A DNA stretch of 56,801 nucleotides from an uncultured bacterium (lineage in GTDB: Bacteria > Bacillota > Clostridia > Lachnospirales > Lachnospiraceae), in contig CAJMRM010000012.1 in assembly GCA_905215775.1 (NCBI GenBank), forward strand, positions 1 through 56,801. The letters run 5' to 3'. The translations under genes and the position numbers were made by a program. Each line of letters begins with the position of its first letter. Within the stretch, counting starts at the first letter, position 1. Shown one piece after another: positions 48,998-56,801 of the stretch. The notes beneath the pieces are model-generated. The model worked only from the letters and a program-made list of their open reading frames with translations. It did no database searches and was not told the DNA's origin.

Positions 48998-51124
48998 ATG
49001 GAAACATGGGGATTTTACGTATCGGGAGTCCGGTACGGAACATGCAGAAAAGAGGGAGAACGGGTTTTCCACAGCCCGCTGGACGCGGCATCTGGAGAAT
49101 TTCTTCCGGAAAGGGAGCTGGCTCCAGAGGATGACCGGTATGTGGTCCTGGGAAAAATGAACGTGCGGGAGGCACTCCTGCATCTGGAACCGTGCCAGGA
49201 GGGGATCCGCCAGGGAGAAGACAGGTTTACGGCTTCTTCCGGGGAGATATATGAGAAAAAGGATAAGGGTGCGTATGTGCAGAGGCACATCAAATTCCCC
49301 AGAGACCTGGTGGTGAAGGATGGTCAGATCGTGGCGTTCATCACCCCGGCCAGAGAGCTTTGCAGCGTGCTGGTGAAGGATGGGTACGAGGATGAGACGG
49401 TCTTACGCCAGTGGAAGGAGATGGGCTTTGGGCTTCCGTATCTGGTCCATGGTCCCGAGACCTTCATGGTCTCCATGCGGGATGGCGTGAAGCTGGCTGC
49501 GGATGTGTATCTGCCAGTGAAAAGAGAGGGAGCCGGACAGGAGAGGGCCGTTGCAGGGCCAGAAGGAAGGGTCCCCACTGTGCTGGTACGGACGCCCTAC
49601 GGAAAACGGGTTGGAGCAGAGACGTATTACCGGTATGTGCAGAGGGGCTACGCCGTGGTGATCCAGGACGTGCGGGGCCGGGAGGACAGCGAAGGCGAGT
49701 GGCTTCCCATGCACTATGAGGTGGAGGACGGCGACGACACCCTCAACTGGATCGCGGATCAGAAGTGGAGCGACGGGAAGGTGGCCATGACCGGCGGCTC
49801 TTATCTGGGTTATGTCCAGTGGGCGGCTGCGGCCAGCGAAAATCCCCATCTGACGGCCATGTTAAGCAGTGTGTGCGCCGGAAGTCCCTTTGTGGATCTG
49901 CCCAGGAGAGGCGGCTGCTTCAACTCCGGGTCCATGTCCTGGGCCTTTATGGTATCCGGGCAGAGATCGGACGCATCCCTCATGGACCGGGACGACTGGG
50001 ACGAGCTTCTGGATATCCGTCCCCTGGAGGACATCGCGCCCAGAGCCCTGGGCCATCAGGTGCCATTCTTAAAGAAATGGCTGGATCATCCCGATTACGA
50101 TGATTTCTGGAAAATGGGCAACTGGAAGGAGCGGACGGGAGCCCACCGGGTTCCGGCGCTGATCATGTCCGGGTGGTTCGACGATAACGGTATGGGAACC
50201 ACAGAGGCCCTGGATATGTATGAGGATTACACAGAGAAAAAGGTGATCCTGGGGCCGTGGAAGCACAGCGGAAATGCCGATTACGATATCCACGGCTTTG
50301 CCCTGGCGCCCAATGCCCTGCGGTACGACATCGACCTGGTGTGCTTCCAGTGGATCGAGCATTATTTAAAGGGCGTGGAAAACGGGATCGAAAAGACTCC
50401 CGTGGTGGAATACTATACCATGGGAAGCGGCCAGTGGAAGACGGCTGAGAACTGGCCTCTGCCCGATGGTGAGAAGGTGACCTTCTACCTGGACGGCAAA
50501 GCCGCGGATATGGCAGCCGGAAGCGGCAGCGAAGCAGGCTATGGAAGCCTCAGCCTCGCGGCTCCGGAAAATGAATGTGGGGATCATTTTACATACGATC
50601 CGGAAAATCCGTCCACCCATATCATCGATATGTCTGAAAATGAACTGGAGGTGCCGGAAAACTATACAGACGAGGAGAAGCGGACCGATATGCTCAGCTA
50701 CTCCACCGGCGTTCTGGAGAAGGAATTTACCATCACCGGAGACGCCCAGGCTGTGATCTATCTCTCCTCCGACTGCGAAGATACAGATCTGATGGTGCGG
50801 ATCACCGATGTGGATGAAAACGGATGTTCCATGAAGCTGGCGGACGGAGTCATGAGCGTGCGCTACCGGAATCAGTTTGAGCATCCGGAATTCATGGAGC
50901 CGGGCAAGGTATATCCGGTGACGATCCGGACCACAAAGCTGTCCCATACGTTCCGGAAAGGTCATCAGATGCGTGTGACCGTGACGTCCAGCGCGAAAAA
51001 CTTCATCTTCCCCAACAGCAACACCAGGGACGGCTTCAACAGCCAGGAGATCCGCCTGGCTCACAACTGCGTTCATCACGGCGGCCGGTATCGGTCGGCG
51101 GTGACGGTGACACGGGAGAAATAG
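48998..51124 (+). CDS. CocE/NonD (X-Pro dipeptidyl-peptidase S15) family hydrolase
   Basis: A 708-residue serine hydrolase. The first 120 residues are a family-unusual N-terminal domain, then the S15 alpha/beta-hydrolase (about 150-460) with nucleophile Ser in GGSYLGYVQ, catalytic Asp in GWFDDNG and His in GPWKHSG, and a C-terminal jelly-roll domain (about 490-708). Relatives hydrolyse X-Pro dipeptides, cocaine or acyl esters, and the natural substrate is unknown. There is no signal peptide. The start at 48998 has AAAGGGG seven bases upstream; ATG 48992 in frame is too close. It is transcribed alone from its own promoter. Confidence 0.88.
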   Translation: METWGFYVSGVRYGTCRKEGERVFHSPLDAASGEFLPERELAPEDDRYVVLGKMNVREALLHLEPCQEGIRQGEDRFTASSGEIYEKKDKGAYVQRHIKFPRDLVVKDGQIVAFITPARELCSVLVKDGYEDETVLRQWKEMGFGLPYLVHGPETFMVSMRDGVKLAADVYLPVKREGAGQERAVAGPEGRVPTVLVRTPYGKRVGAETYYRYVQRGYAVVIQDVRGREDSEGEWLPMHYEVEDGDDTLNWIADQKWSDGKVAMTGGSYLGYVQWAAAASENPHLTAMLSSVCAGSPFVDLPRRGGCFNSGSMSWAFMVSGQRSDASLMDRDDWDELLDIRPLEDIAPRALGHQVPFLKKWLDHPDYDDFWKMGNWKERTGAHRVPALIMSGWFDDNGMGTTEALDMYEDYTEKKVILGPWKHSGNADYDIHGFALAPNALRYDIDLVCFQWIEHYLKGVENGIEKTPVVEYYTMGSGQWKTAENWPLPDGEKVTFYLDGKAADMAAGSGSEAGYGSLSLAAPENECGDHFTYDPENPSTHIIDMSENELEVPENYTDEEKRTDMLSYSTGVLEKEFTITGDAQAVIYLSSDCEDTDLMVRITDVDENGCSMKLADGVMSVRYRNQFEHPEFMEPGKVYPVTIRTTKLSHTFRKGHQMRVTVTSSAKNFIFPNSNTRDGFNSQEIRLAHNCVHHGGRYRSAVTVTREK

Positions 51125-51265
51125 TTTCAAAGTGGTATTAGGAGAGCCAGGATCGAAGGAATAAAAGGAATGGGTCCCGGATCCCCGGGGGCCGCTGGAG
51201 ATCCAGAGGACAGCGGGAGCGGAATAAAATTCGAACAGGCAATGGAATAAAATAAGATCAGACGG

Positions 51266-51308
51266 ACGCGGTCCATGATGAGGAAAAGCATCATGGGCCG
51301 CGTTTTTT
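51266..51308 (+). terminator. Terminator after the CocE-family gene
   Basis: A 15-pair stem (51266-51280 with 51289-51303) with two G-T or mismatch-like pairs and TTTTTT. Confidence 0.82.
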
Positions 51309-51417
51309 TGCCGGCGGGGAGGCCGGGAGAGAGGACAAAAGAGGAAGATGAATATTTTTGCAGCTTAGAAGCGGTTATTCTGGGGAGAGATGGAGAGGAA
51401 AAAGTGAAGAGAATATT

Positions 51418-51446
51418 TTGAAAATGTTGAATATACATACTATACA
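51418..51446 (+). promoter_or_regulatory. Promoter of the polysaccharide operon
   Basis: TTGAAA at 51418-51423, a 17-base spacer and TATACA at 51441-51446. Confidence 0.6.
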
Positions 51447-51723
51447 TTAATTATACCGTAAGAATTTGGAATTGTTTCAAGATGAAAAACGGATACTTCC
51501 GACAAGGACGATTATGGGAAGTAAAACGGGCTCCGGAGGCCGGTTCCGGGCGGACGGCTCCGGCTCCGGCCTGGGAGACCCGGCCATTCCCCGGCTTAGT
51601 CCCGGGGATCGGGCTGGTTTTCAGCCTACGAGTCCGGAAACAGGGACCAGTTTCCGATCCGGAAGCTGGGATCTGCCTCCCGCTCCAGGCCCTGTGAAAA
51701 ACAACGAATCCGAGGAAGATCTG

Positions 51724-53592
51724 ATGTACGAATTTCTGGAAAAATACCTGCCCAGGGACAAGCGCGTCCGCATGGGCATTTTAATGGCCGCAGACGTTTT
51801 TGCGCTCTGCCTGGCCTCTTTTTTAGGCCTTTTTGTCCGGTTTGACTTAAATATTTCTAAGATCCCGCCGGAATACGCCCGGGCGGCCCGGGAGTTCCTT
51901 CCCTATTATATCCTGGCCTCCCTGGTGATCTTTTTCCTGGCCCGGATGTACTCCACCATGTGGAGCGTAGCCGGGGTCCGGGAAGCCCTCCATGTGGTGG
52001 CGGCCTGCGGCCTGGCCTCCCTGGTGCAGATCGCCGGGATGGTGCTCTTACAGCTTTCCGTGCCCAGGAGCTTCTTTTTAGTGTCTTTTGCGGCCCTCTG
52101 TGCCGAGGAGCTGGGGATCCGCCTTTCCTACCGGGTGGTGATCTCCTTATTCGGGAACCACAGCAAAAAAGCGGCCAGGCGGATTATGATCGTGGGCGCC
52201 GGGACCTCCGGCTCTGTGATCTTAAAGGAGATGACCACCAGCTCCCTGGTCAACGGCTGTGTGGTCTGCTTTGTGGACGACGATAAGAATAAGGCCGGGA
52301 AGTTCTTAAACGGTGTTCCCGTGGCCGGGAACCGGAACGATATCCCGCGCCTTGCCGAAGAATACAAAATTGACGAGATCTACATCGCCATCCCTTCCGC
52401 CTCCGCCAAAGAGCGTAAGGCCATCATCGAGATCTGCCGGGAGACGGGCTGCCAGGTGAAGATCCTGCCGGGCATCTACCAACTGATCAACGGCGAGGTG
52501 AGCATCGCCAAGCTCCGGAACGTGGAGATCGAGGACCTTTTGGGCCGGGATCCCATCCGGGTGAACTTAGACGAGATCATGGGCTACGTCAGCGGAAAGG
52601 TGGTCTTAGTGACCGGGGGAGGCGGCTCCATCGGAAGCGAGCTGTGCCGCCAGGTGGCGAGCCATAATCCGAAGCAGTTAATTATCTTTGATATCTATGA
52701 GAACAACGCCTACGACATCCAGCTGGAGCTGAAGGAAAAGTATCCGGACCTGGACCTGGTGGTGCTCATTGGCTCCGTCCGGAACACCCACCGGATCGAG
52801 ACGGTGTTTGAGAAATACCGTCCCGACATCGTGTACCATGCGGCGGCCCACAAGCATGTGCCCCTCATGGAGGACAGCCCCAACGAGGCCATCAAGAACA
52901 ACGTGTTCGGTACATATAAGACGGCGAAAGCGGCAGATAAGTATGGAACCAAGCGTTTCGTGCTGATCTCCACGGACAAGGCCGTGAACCCCACCAACAT
53001 CATGGGGGCGTCCAAGCGGATGTGCGAGATGGTGGTGCAGATGATGAACGCAAGGTCAAAAACAGACTTTGTGGCCGTGCGGTTCGGGAACGTACTGGGG
53101 AGCAACGGGTCCGTGATCCCGCTCTTTAAAAAGCAGATCGAGCAGGGCGGTCCGGTGACGGTGACCCACCCGGATATCATCCGGTACTTTATGACGATCC
53201 CGGAGGCGGTGTCCCTGGTATTACAGGCCGGGGCTTATGCCAGGGGCGGGGAGATCTTCGTCCTGGACATGGGGGAGCCCATGAAGATCCTGGACCTGGC
53301 GAAGAACCTGATCCGGCTGTCCGGGTACACACCGGATGTGGATATCCCCATCGTGTTCACGGGGCTGCGGCCTGGGGAGAAGTTATATGAGGAGCTTCTC
53401 ATGAACGAGGAAGGGATGCAGGATACGCCCAATAAGTTAATTCATATCGGGAAACCCATCGAGTTCGATATGGAGCGGTTTGAGGGGCAGCTGGAGGAGC
53501 TGTACGTGACCGCCAATGAGGACGGGGACGGGATCCGGGAGGATGTGATGCGGATCGTGGGGACGTATCATCCGGCGGGTGTAAAGGCCTGA
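51724..53592 (+). CDS. Membrane-anchored UDP-sugar 4,6-dehydratase (CapD/PglF/FlaA1-like)
   Basis: A 622-residue protein: four N-terminal membrane helices (about 15-125), a first nucleotide-binding fold (MIVGAGTSG, about 155) and a C-terminal extended SDR domain (about 285-600) with VTGGGGSIGSEL, HAAAHKHVPLME and the STDKAVNPTNIMGASKR catalytic block. The family converts UDP-N-acetylglucosamine to the 4-keto-6-deoxy sugar for glycans and glycoprotein sugars such as bacillosamine. GAGGAAG precedes ATG 51724. The extension upstream to 51466 has no ribosome site. First gene of a sugar operon with a PglE-like aminotransferase next. Confidence 0.92.
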   Translation: MYEFLEKYLPRDKRVRMGILMAADVFALCLASFLGLFVRFDLNISKIPPEYARAAREFLPYYILASLVIFFLARMYSTMWSVAGVREALHVVAACGLASLVQIAGMVLLQLSVPRSFFLVSFAALCAEELGIRLSYRVVISLFGNHSKKAARRIMIVGAGTSGSVILKEMTTSSLVNGCVVCFVDDDKNKAGKFLNGVPVAGNRNDIPRLAEEYKIDEIYIAIPSASAKERKAIIEICRETGCQVKILPGIYQLINGEVSIAKLRNVEIEDLLGRDPIRVNLDEIMGYVSGKVVLVTGGGGSIGSELCRQVASHNPKQLIIFDIYENNAYDIQLELKEKYPDLDLVVLIGSVRNTHRIETVFEKYRPDIVYHAAAHKHVPLMEDSPNEAIKNNVFGTYKTAKAADKYGTKRFVLISTDKAVNPTNIMGASKRMCEMVVQMMNARSKTDFVAVRFGNVLGSNGSVIPLFKKQIEQGGPVTVTHPDIIRYFMTIPEAVSLVLQAGAYARGGEIFVLDMGEPMKILDLAKNLIRLSGYTPDVDIPIVFTGLRPGEKLYEELLMNEEGMQDTPNKLIHIGKPIEFDMERFEGQLEELYVTANEDGDGIREDVMRIVGTYHPAGVKA

Positions 53593-53785
53593 TATCCGGC
53601 CCATCGGGAGGGTGAAAGATATTGGAGCTTTCCCCCAAAGGCCTGGAACCACTGTGGAGAATACAGTTTTCCGCCAGAAACAGGCCCCGGAGCTTTGAAA
53701 GTATGACTGGGATAAAAGTACCGGATGGATCCGGAGCTTCATTCCCGGAGTAAAAGCGCAGGGAATCAAACAGTAAAAGAAAAAC

Positions 53786-53850
53786 AGAAAGGCCCTGTTT
53801 CGAGGGCTTTAATCAGAAGAAAACATCCTGGGGAAATAGGATGTTTTTCT
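53786..53850 (+). terminator. Hairpin pair just before the aminotransferase gene
   Basis: A first stem is AAAG(G)CCCT/AGGGCTTT (about 53788-53810). A second is AAACATCCT (53821-53829) with AGGATGTTT (53838-53846) and a run of T after it. The second looks like an intrinsic terminator. Only 26 bases separate it from the degT start, and no promoter is seen in between, so transcription must read through. Confidence 0.65.
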
Positions 53851-53875
53851 AATTAGAAACAAGGGGGATGATCAC

Positions 53876-55144
53876 ATGTTCCGCGCAGAAGAACGGTTCG
53901 TGCCATTTGAAAAAAAGATCTGGCTCAGCTCGCCCACCATGCACGGGCCGGAGCTGGAATATATAAAGGACGCCTATGAAAAGAACTGGATGTCCACCGT
54001 CGGGGAAAACATCAACGAGGTGGAGCGCCTGGCCTGCGAGACCGTGGGGTGTAAGTATGCCGTGGCCCTGGCCACCGGCACCTCTGCCCTCCACCTGGCC
54101 GTGAAGCTGGCTGGGGTAAAGCCTGGAGAGAAGGTGTTCTGCTCGGACATGACCTTTTCCGCTACTGTAAACCCGGTGGTGTATGAGGGCGGAGTCCCGG
54201 TGTTCATTGACACCGAATATGACACCTGGAACATGGATCCGGTGGCTCTGGAAAAGGCCTTTGAACTGTATCCGGAGGTCCGGGTCGTTGTTATGGCCCA
54301 TTTATATGGGACGCCGGGAAAAATCGATGAGCTGCGGGCCGTCTGTGAACGCCATGGGGCCATGATCATCGAGGATGCGGCGGAATCCCTGGGGGCTTCC
54401 TATAAGGGACAGCAGACCGGGACCTTCGGTACCTATAACGCCATCTCCTTCAACGGGAACAAGATCATCACCGGCTCTGCCGGGGGGATGCTTCTGACCG
54501 ATGATAAGGACGCGGCGGACCGGACCCGGAAATGGTCCACCCAGTCCCGGGAGAACGCGGCCTGGTACCAGCATGAGGAAGTGGGCTACAACTACCGGAT
54601 GAGCAACGTGATCGCCGGGGTGGTGCGGGGGCAGTTCCCATACTTAAAGGAGCACATCGCACAGAAGAAGGCCATTTACGAGCGGTACAGGGAGGGCTTT
54701 AAGGACCTTCCGGTACAAATGAATCCGTTCGACGCCGAAAACTCCGAGCCCAACTACTGGCTGTCCTGCCTGGTCATCGATCCGGAGGCCATGTGCCGGC
54801 AGGTGCGCGGGGAACAGGAATCCCTGTACCTTCCGGAACCGGGAAAGAGCTGCCCCATGGAGATCCTGGAGACGCTGGCAAGGTATAACGCCGAGGGGCG
54901 TCCCATCTGGAAGCCCATGCATATGCAGCCGATCTTCCGGATGAACGGGTTTGTGATCCGGGAAGGGAATGGACGGGCAAAGACTAACGCTTATATTGCC
55001 GGAGGGGCTGTCGGGAAAGACGGGAAGCCGCTGGATGTGGGGATGGATCTTTTCCAGAGGGGACTGTGCCTGCCGAGTGATAACAAGATGACGGCGGAGG
55101 AGCAGGATAAAGTGATTGATATTATTTACAGGTGTTTAGATTGA
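53876..55144 (+). CDS. DegT/DnrJ/EryC1/StrS sugar aminotransferase (PglE-like)
   Basis: A 422-residue PLP enzyme that aminates a 4-keto-6-deoxy UDP-sugar at C4. The PLP lysine is in NGNKIITGS. An aspartate in EDAAESLG and the early TGTSALHLAVK cofactor loop are also visible. The opening RFVPFEKKIWLSSPTMHGPE is typical of PglE/LegC-like members that make the bacillosamine-type amino sugar. AAGGGGGATGATCAC precedes the start. With the dehydratase upstream it gives two steps of such a pathway. An acetyltransferase, expected next, is present only as the fragment at 56351-56656. Confidence 0.9.
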   Translation: MFRAEERFVPFEKKIWLSSPTMHGPELEYIKDAYEKNWMSTVGENINEVERLACETVGCKYAVALATGTSALHLAVKLAGVKPGEKVFCSDMTFSATVNPVVYEGGVPVFIDTEYDTWNMDPVALEKAFELYPEVRVVVMAHLYGTPGKIDELRAVCERHGAMIIEDAAESLGASYKGQQTGTFGTYNAISFNGNKIITGSAGGMLLTDDKDAADRTRKWSTQSRENAAWYQHEEVGYNYRMSNVIAGVVRGQFPYLKEHIAQKKAIYERYREGFKDLPVQMNPFDAENSEPNYWLSCLVIDPEAMCRQVRGEQESLYLPEPGKSCPMEILETLARYNAEGRPIWKPMHMQPIFRMNGFVIREGNGRAKTNAYIAGGAVGKDGKPLDVGMDLFQRGLCLPSDNKMTAEEQDKVIDIIYRCLD

Positions 55145-55323
55145 TAAGAATGTGTAGGATGAATACACATTAGATGTCAGATGGGGACAGGCTTGGGAAA
55201 AGGATATGTGTGCTACATATGCATGAGAAATCAAATTGTCTCTCCAAGTGATGTGCGAGTATCTATACAGACATTTCCTTCATCTGGCTAATACTGTAAG
55301 GAAAAGAATAGGGTTGATAAATA

Positions 55324-56400
55324 ATGCAACATATAACAGAGATTCTGGTAAGTGACAGAGAGCGTTGGAATCAGATAGTGAGATCTATTAAGGGCTACGA
55401 TGTTTTTTATTTAAATGAATATGTAACTGCTTTCATGCATGAGGATGAGAGCAACGGCGAGCCAATTCTTTTATATTACGAGAATGGTGATGAACGTGCT
55501 ATTAATGTGGTTTTTAAGAGGGATGTAGGAAAGGATCATAGGCTTACTCAAGTAGTGCCTAATAACACCTACTATGATTTGATTACACCATATGGTTATG
55601 GGGGATTCATAGGCTCTATCGTAGATTACGATGCGCTCAATGCTTCTTATGAAGCCTATTGTGTAAACAATTCTTATATCTGTGAGTTCATAAGATTCGA
55701 ACTGTTCTCCAACTATCATAATTACTATAGTGGCGAGACGGAATCTCGTACACACAATGTGGTACGCAATCTGGAGGATCCAATAGATACCATATGGATG
55801 GATTTTAAGCAGAAGGTTAGGAAGAATGTCAAACGGGCAAATACATATGGTTTGGAGATTGTAGTGGACGAGGAGGGAAAACATCTAGATGACTTCCTTC
55901 GCATTTATTACGGCACCATGGAGAGAAGTGATGCCGAACAACAGTTCTATTTCAAGAAGTCGTTTTTTGAGGAGCTGATGTCAATGGATAATGCGGTTAT
56001 GTTTCATGTAAGGTTTGAAGACAAGATTATTTCTACTGAACTTGTGATTTATGGAGCAGAGAATTGCTACTCGTACCTTGGAGGAACCGATTCTGAGTAT
56101 TTTTACACAAGAGCTAATGATTTTCTTAAATTTGAGATCATCAAATGGGCGAAAATCAGAGGTTTAAAAAATTTCATCCTTGGAGGAGGCTATGGTGCTG
56201 ATGATGGAATATTTCAGTACAAGATGAATCTGGCTCCCCATGGAATAAAGGATTTTTACATAGGTAGAAAGATTTTTGACGAGGAAGCTTACCAGAAACT
56301 TTTACATATAAGAAGCAAAGGGAATAGTGAACTGGAAAGGAAGTTGATAGATGCTGGTTTCTTCCCAGCATATAGATGTGGGGGCACACCAGAAGCGTAA
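55324..56400 (+). CDS. FemAB/GNAT-like acyltransferase
   Basis: A 358-residue protein of the FemAB/peptidoglycan-bridge type: two GNAT-fold halves (about 10-155 and 160-345), with KVRKNVKRANTYG and FILGGGYGADDGIFQYK in the second. In wall synthesis the family adds amino acids from aminoacyl-tRNA to lipid II. In sugar loci such proteins may acylate another amino group. The gene is much more AT-rich than its neighbours up to 55.1 kb and has a poor ribosome site, so it looks acquired. Its stop overlaps the frame of the acyltransferase remnant. Confidence 0.8.
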   Translation: MQHITEILVSDRERWNQIVRSIKGYDVFYLNEYVTAFMHEDESNGEPILLYYENGDERAINVVFKRDVGKDHRLTQVVPNNTYYDLITPYGYGGFIGSIVDYDALNASYEAYCVNNSYICEFIRFELFSNYHNYYSGETESRTHNVVRNLEDPIDTIWMDFKQKVRKNVKRANTYGLEIVVDEEGKHLDDFLRIYYGTMERSDAEQQFYFKKSFFEELMSMDNAVMFHVRFEDKIISTELVIYGAENCYSYLGGTDSEYFYTRANDFLKFEIIKWAKIRGLKNFILGGGYGADDGIFQYKMNLAPHGIKDFYIGRKIFDEEAYQKLLHIRSKGNSELERKLIDAGFFPAYRCGGTPEA

Positions 56401-56656
56401 TAAATGCTTTCTCAATGTGATTGTTGGAGCTGGCGCGTTGGTATCCAAAGACCTGAAGCCTAACGGAGTTTACGTAGGTGTTTCAGCTAAACGAATATGT
56501 AGTTTTGATGATTATGTGAACAAGCATTGCGGAAAAAACGAATACGGAGGGGGGGATTTACACCCTTATGTACGGTATAACCAGAATATATCAGAGGATG
56601 AAGTCAGTAGAGCTTGGGTGATGTTTGAGACTGGTAGGAGTGTAGATAAGGCATAG
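56351..56656 (+). pseudogene. C-terminal fragment of a hexapeptide acyltransferase
   Basis: The frame shows a left-handed beta-helix end from about 56414: NVIVGAGALVSKDLKPNG, GVYVGVSAKRI and a helical tail of about 50 residues. These are the last coils of CatB/LbH acetyltransferases. The N-terminal coils and catalytic His are missing, and the first 20 codons overlap the FemAB-like gene in another frame. It is probably a remnant of recombination, or the 3' part of a gene with its 5' part lost. The low GC is like the FemAB-like gene. Confidence 0.65.
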
Positions 56657-56801
56657 ATATTCAAAGCAAATGTGAGAGCATTTTTCCTAGATTTATTCAC
56701 AACAGAAAATGTTTCCAGGAGAAATAGAAGAAGCAGTAAGGAGAGGGGATGTAAAAAGTGCATCACAAAAGAATATACGAAAGGCACATAAAGAGAATGA
56801 T

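Larger units (their letters stand above)
51125..51723 (+). other. Intergenic region with terminator, promoter and structured leader
   Basis: The 600 bases hold, in order, the terminator at 51266-51308, an AT-rich promoter near 51418-51446 and a GC-rich leader of about 270 bases (51453-51723). The leader has many short inverted repeats, for example CGGAAAC/GTTTCCG around 51634-51655 and CCCCGG/CCGGGG around 51588-51607. No protein is convincing. Confidence 0.55.

Noticed and set aside
51482..51697. 71-residue frame in the sugar operon leader
   Set aside because: No Shine-Dalgarno, low-complexity translation and it lies in the structured leader. The leader reading is preferred.
56708..56801. 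Frame open to the window end after the acyltransferase fragment
   Set aside because: Begins with ATG but has no ribosome site, and only 31 codons are visible. It could be a real partial gene or the tail of the remnant; not callable.
1..56801. tRNA, rRNA and CRISPR arrays
   Set aside because: No cloverleaf, rRNA-like block or regularly spaced repeats with spacers could be seen on either strand. A tRNA at the integration site was looked for near 4400-4500 and not found.

Overview
The window reads as a chromosomal segment of a spore-forming, anaerobic Clostridia of the Lachnospiraceae type (Enterocloster/Clostridium cluster XIVa-like). This assignment is an inference from gene content: a MecA adaptor, SpoVG, a CwlD-type cortex amidase, a spore-type GH18 hydrolase, the GlgC/GlgD pair, an FMN-riboswitch-controlled RibU, Fe-S enzymes and many ABC/M20 peptide genes. 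Most of the sequence is visibly GC-rich with G/C-ending codons. Three stretches are not: the left end (1-4440), the oligopeptide ABC operon (about 27.8-33.9 kb) and the right end (55.1-56.8 kb).

Layout. 1-4440 is the integration-module end of an integrative element: a C-terminal gene fragment, a 380-base non-coding stretch with a nested palindrome, an unknown gene, a D12-class adenine methylase, a small excisionase and a tyrosine integrase, then short direct repeats before chromosomal-type DNA. 4.6-5.7 kb has a DUF1858 protein convergent with mecA. 5.9-8.5 kb is a cluster of a Ser/Thr kinase fused to a degenerate MinD-like domain, a second degenerate MinD-like protein and two small unknown proteins. 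8.5-12.5 kb has cell-envelope genes (GH18, CwlD, PAP2) and an EamA transporter. 12.5-14.3 kb is an FMN-riboswitch unit of ribU plus a creatininase-family gene. 14.4-25.7 kb is a dense housekeeping run: FmdE, Sua5, dCMP deaminase, radical SAM, endonuclease III, exonuclease, a 38-residue membrane peptide, VanW, an AIR-synthase-like half protein, Lrp, aminotransferase, TrmL and an Fe-S aldo/keto reductase.

26.0-39.5 kb is a peptide and amidated-amino-acid scavenging island: an M20 hydrolase, a LysR regulator, a five-gene oligopeptide ABC transporter, a second M20 peptidase, a CapA-type phosphoesterase, a serine beta-lactamase-like hydrolase and an AbgA-like aminoacyl-benzoate hydrolase. 39.7-42.4 kb is glgC-glgD-spoVG, convergent with two tandem DUF3841 genes. 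43.8-48.7 kb is a sugar-type ABC system whose binding protein is a DUF3798 lipoprotein. 49-51 kb is a CocE/X-Pro-type hydrolase. From 51.4 kb a polysaccharide or sugar-modification operon starts, with a long structured leader, a PglF/CapD-like dehydratase, a PglE/DegT-like aminotransferase, and then low-GC DNA carrying a FemAB-like gene and a truncated acyltransferase.

The least explained parts are the kinase/pseudo-MinD cluster, the DUF3798 transporter of unknown substrate, the creatininase homologue under FMN control, the Fe-S aldo/keto reductase lacking two catalytic residues, and the leader and internal hairpin of the polysaccharide operon. No CRISPR array, rRNA or tRNA gene was recognised. 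All promoter, terminator and domain calls are by eye.
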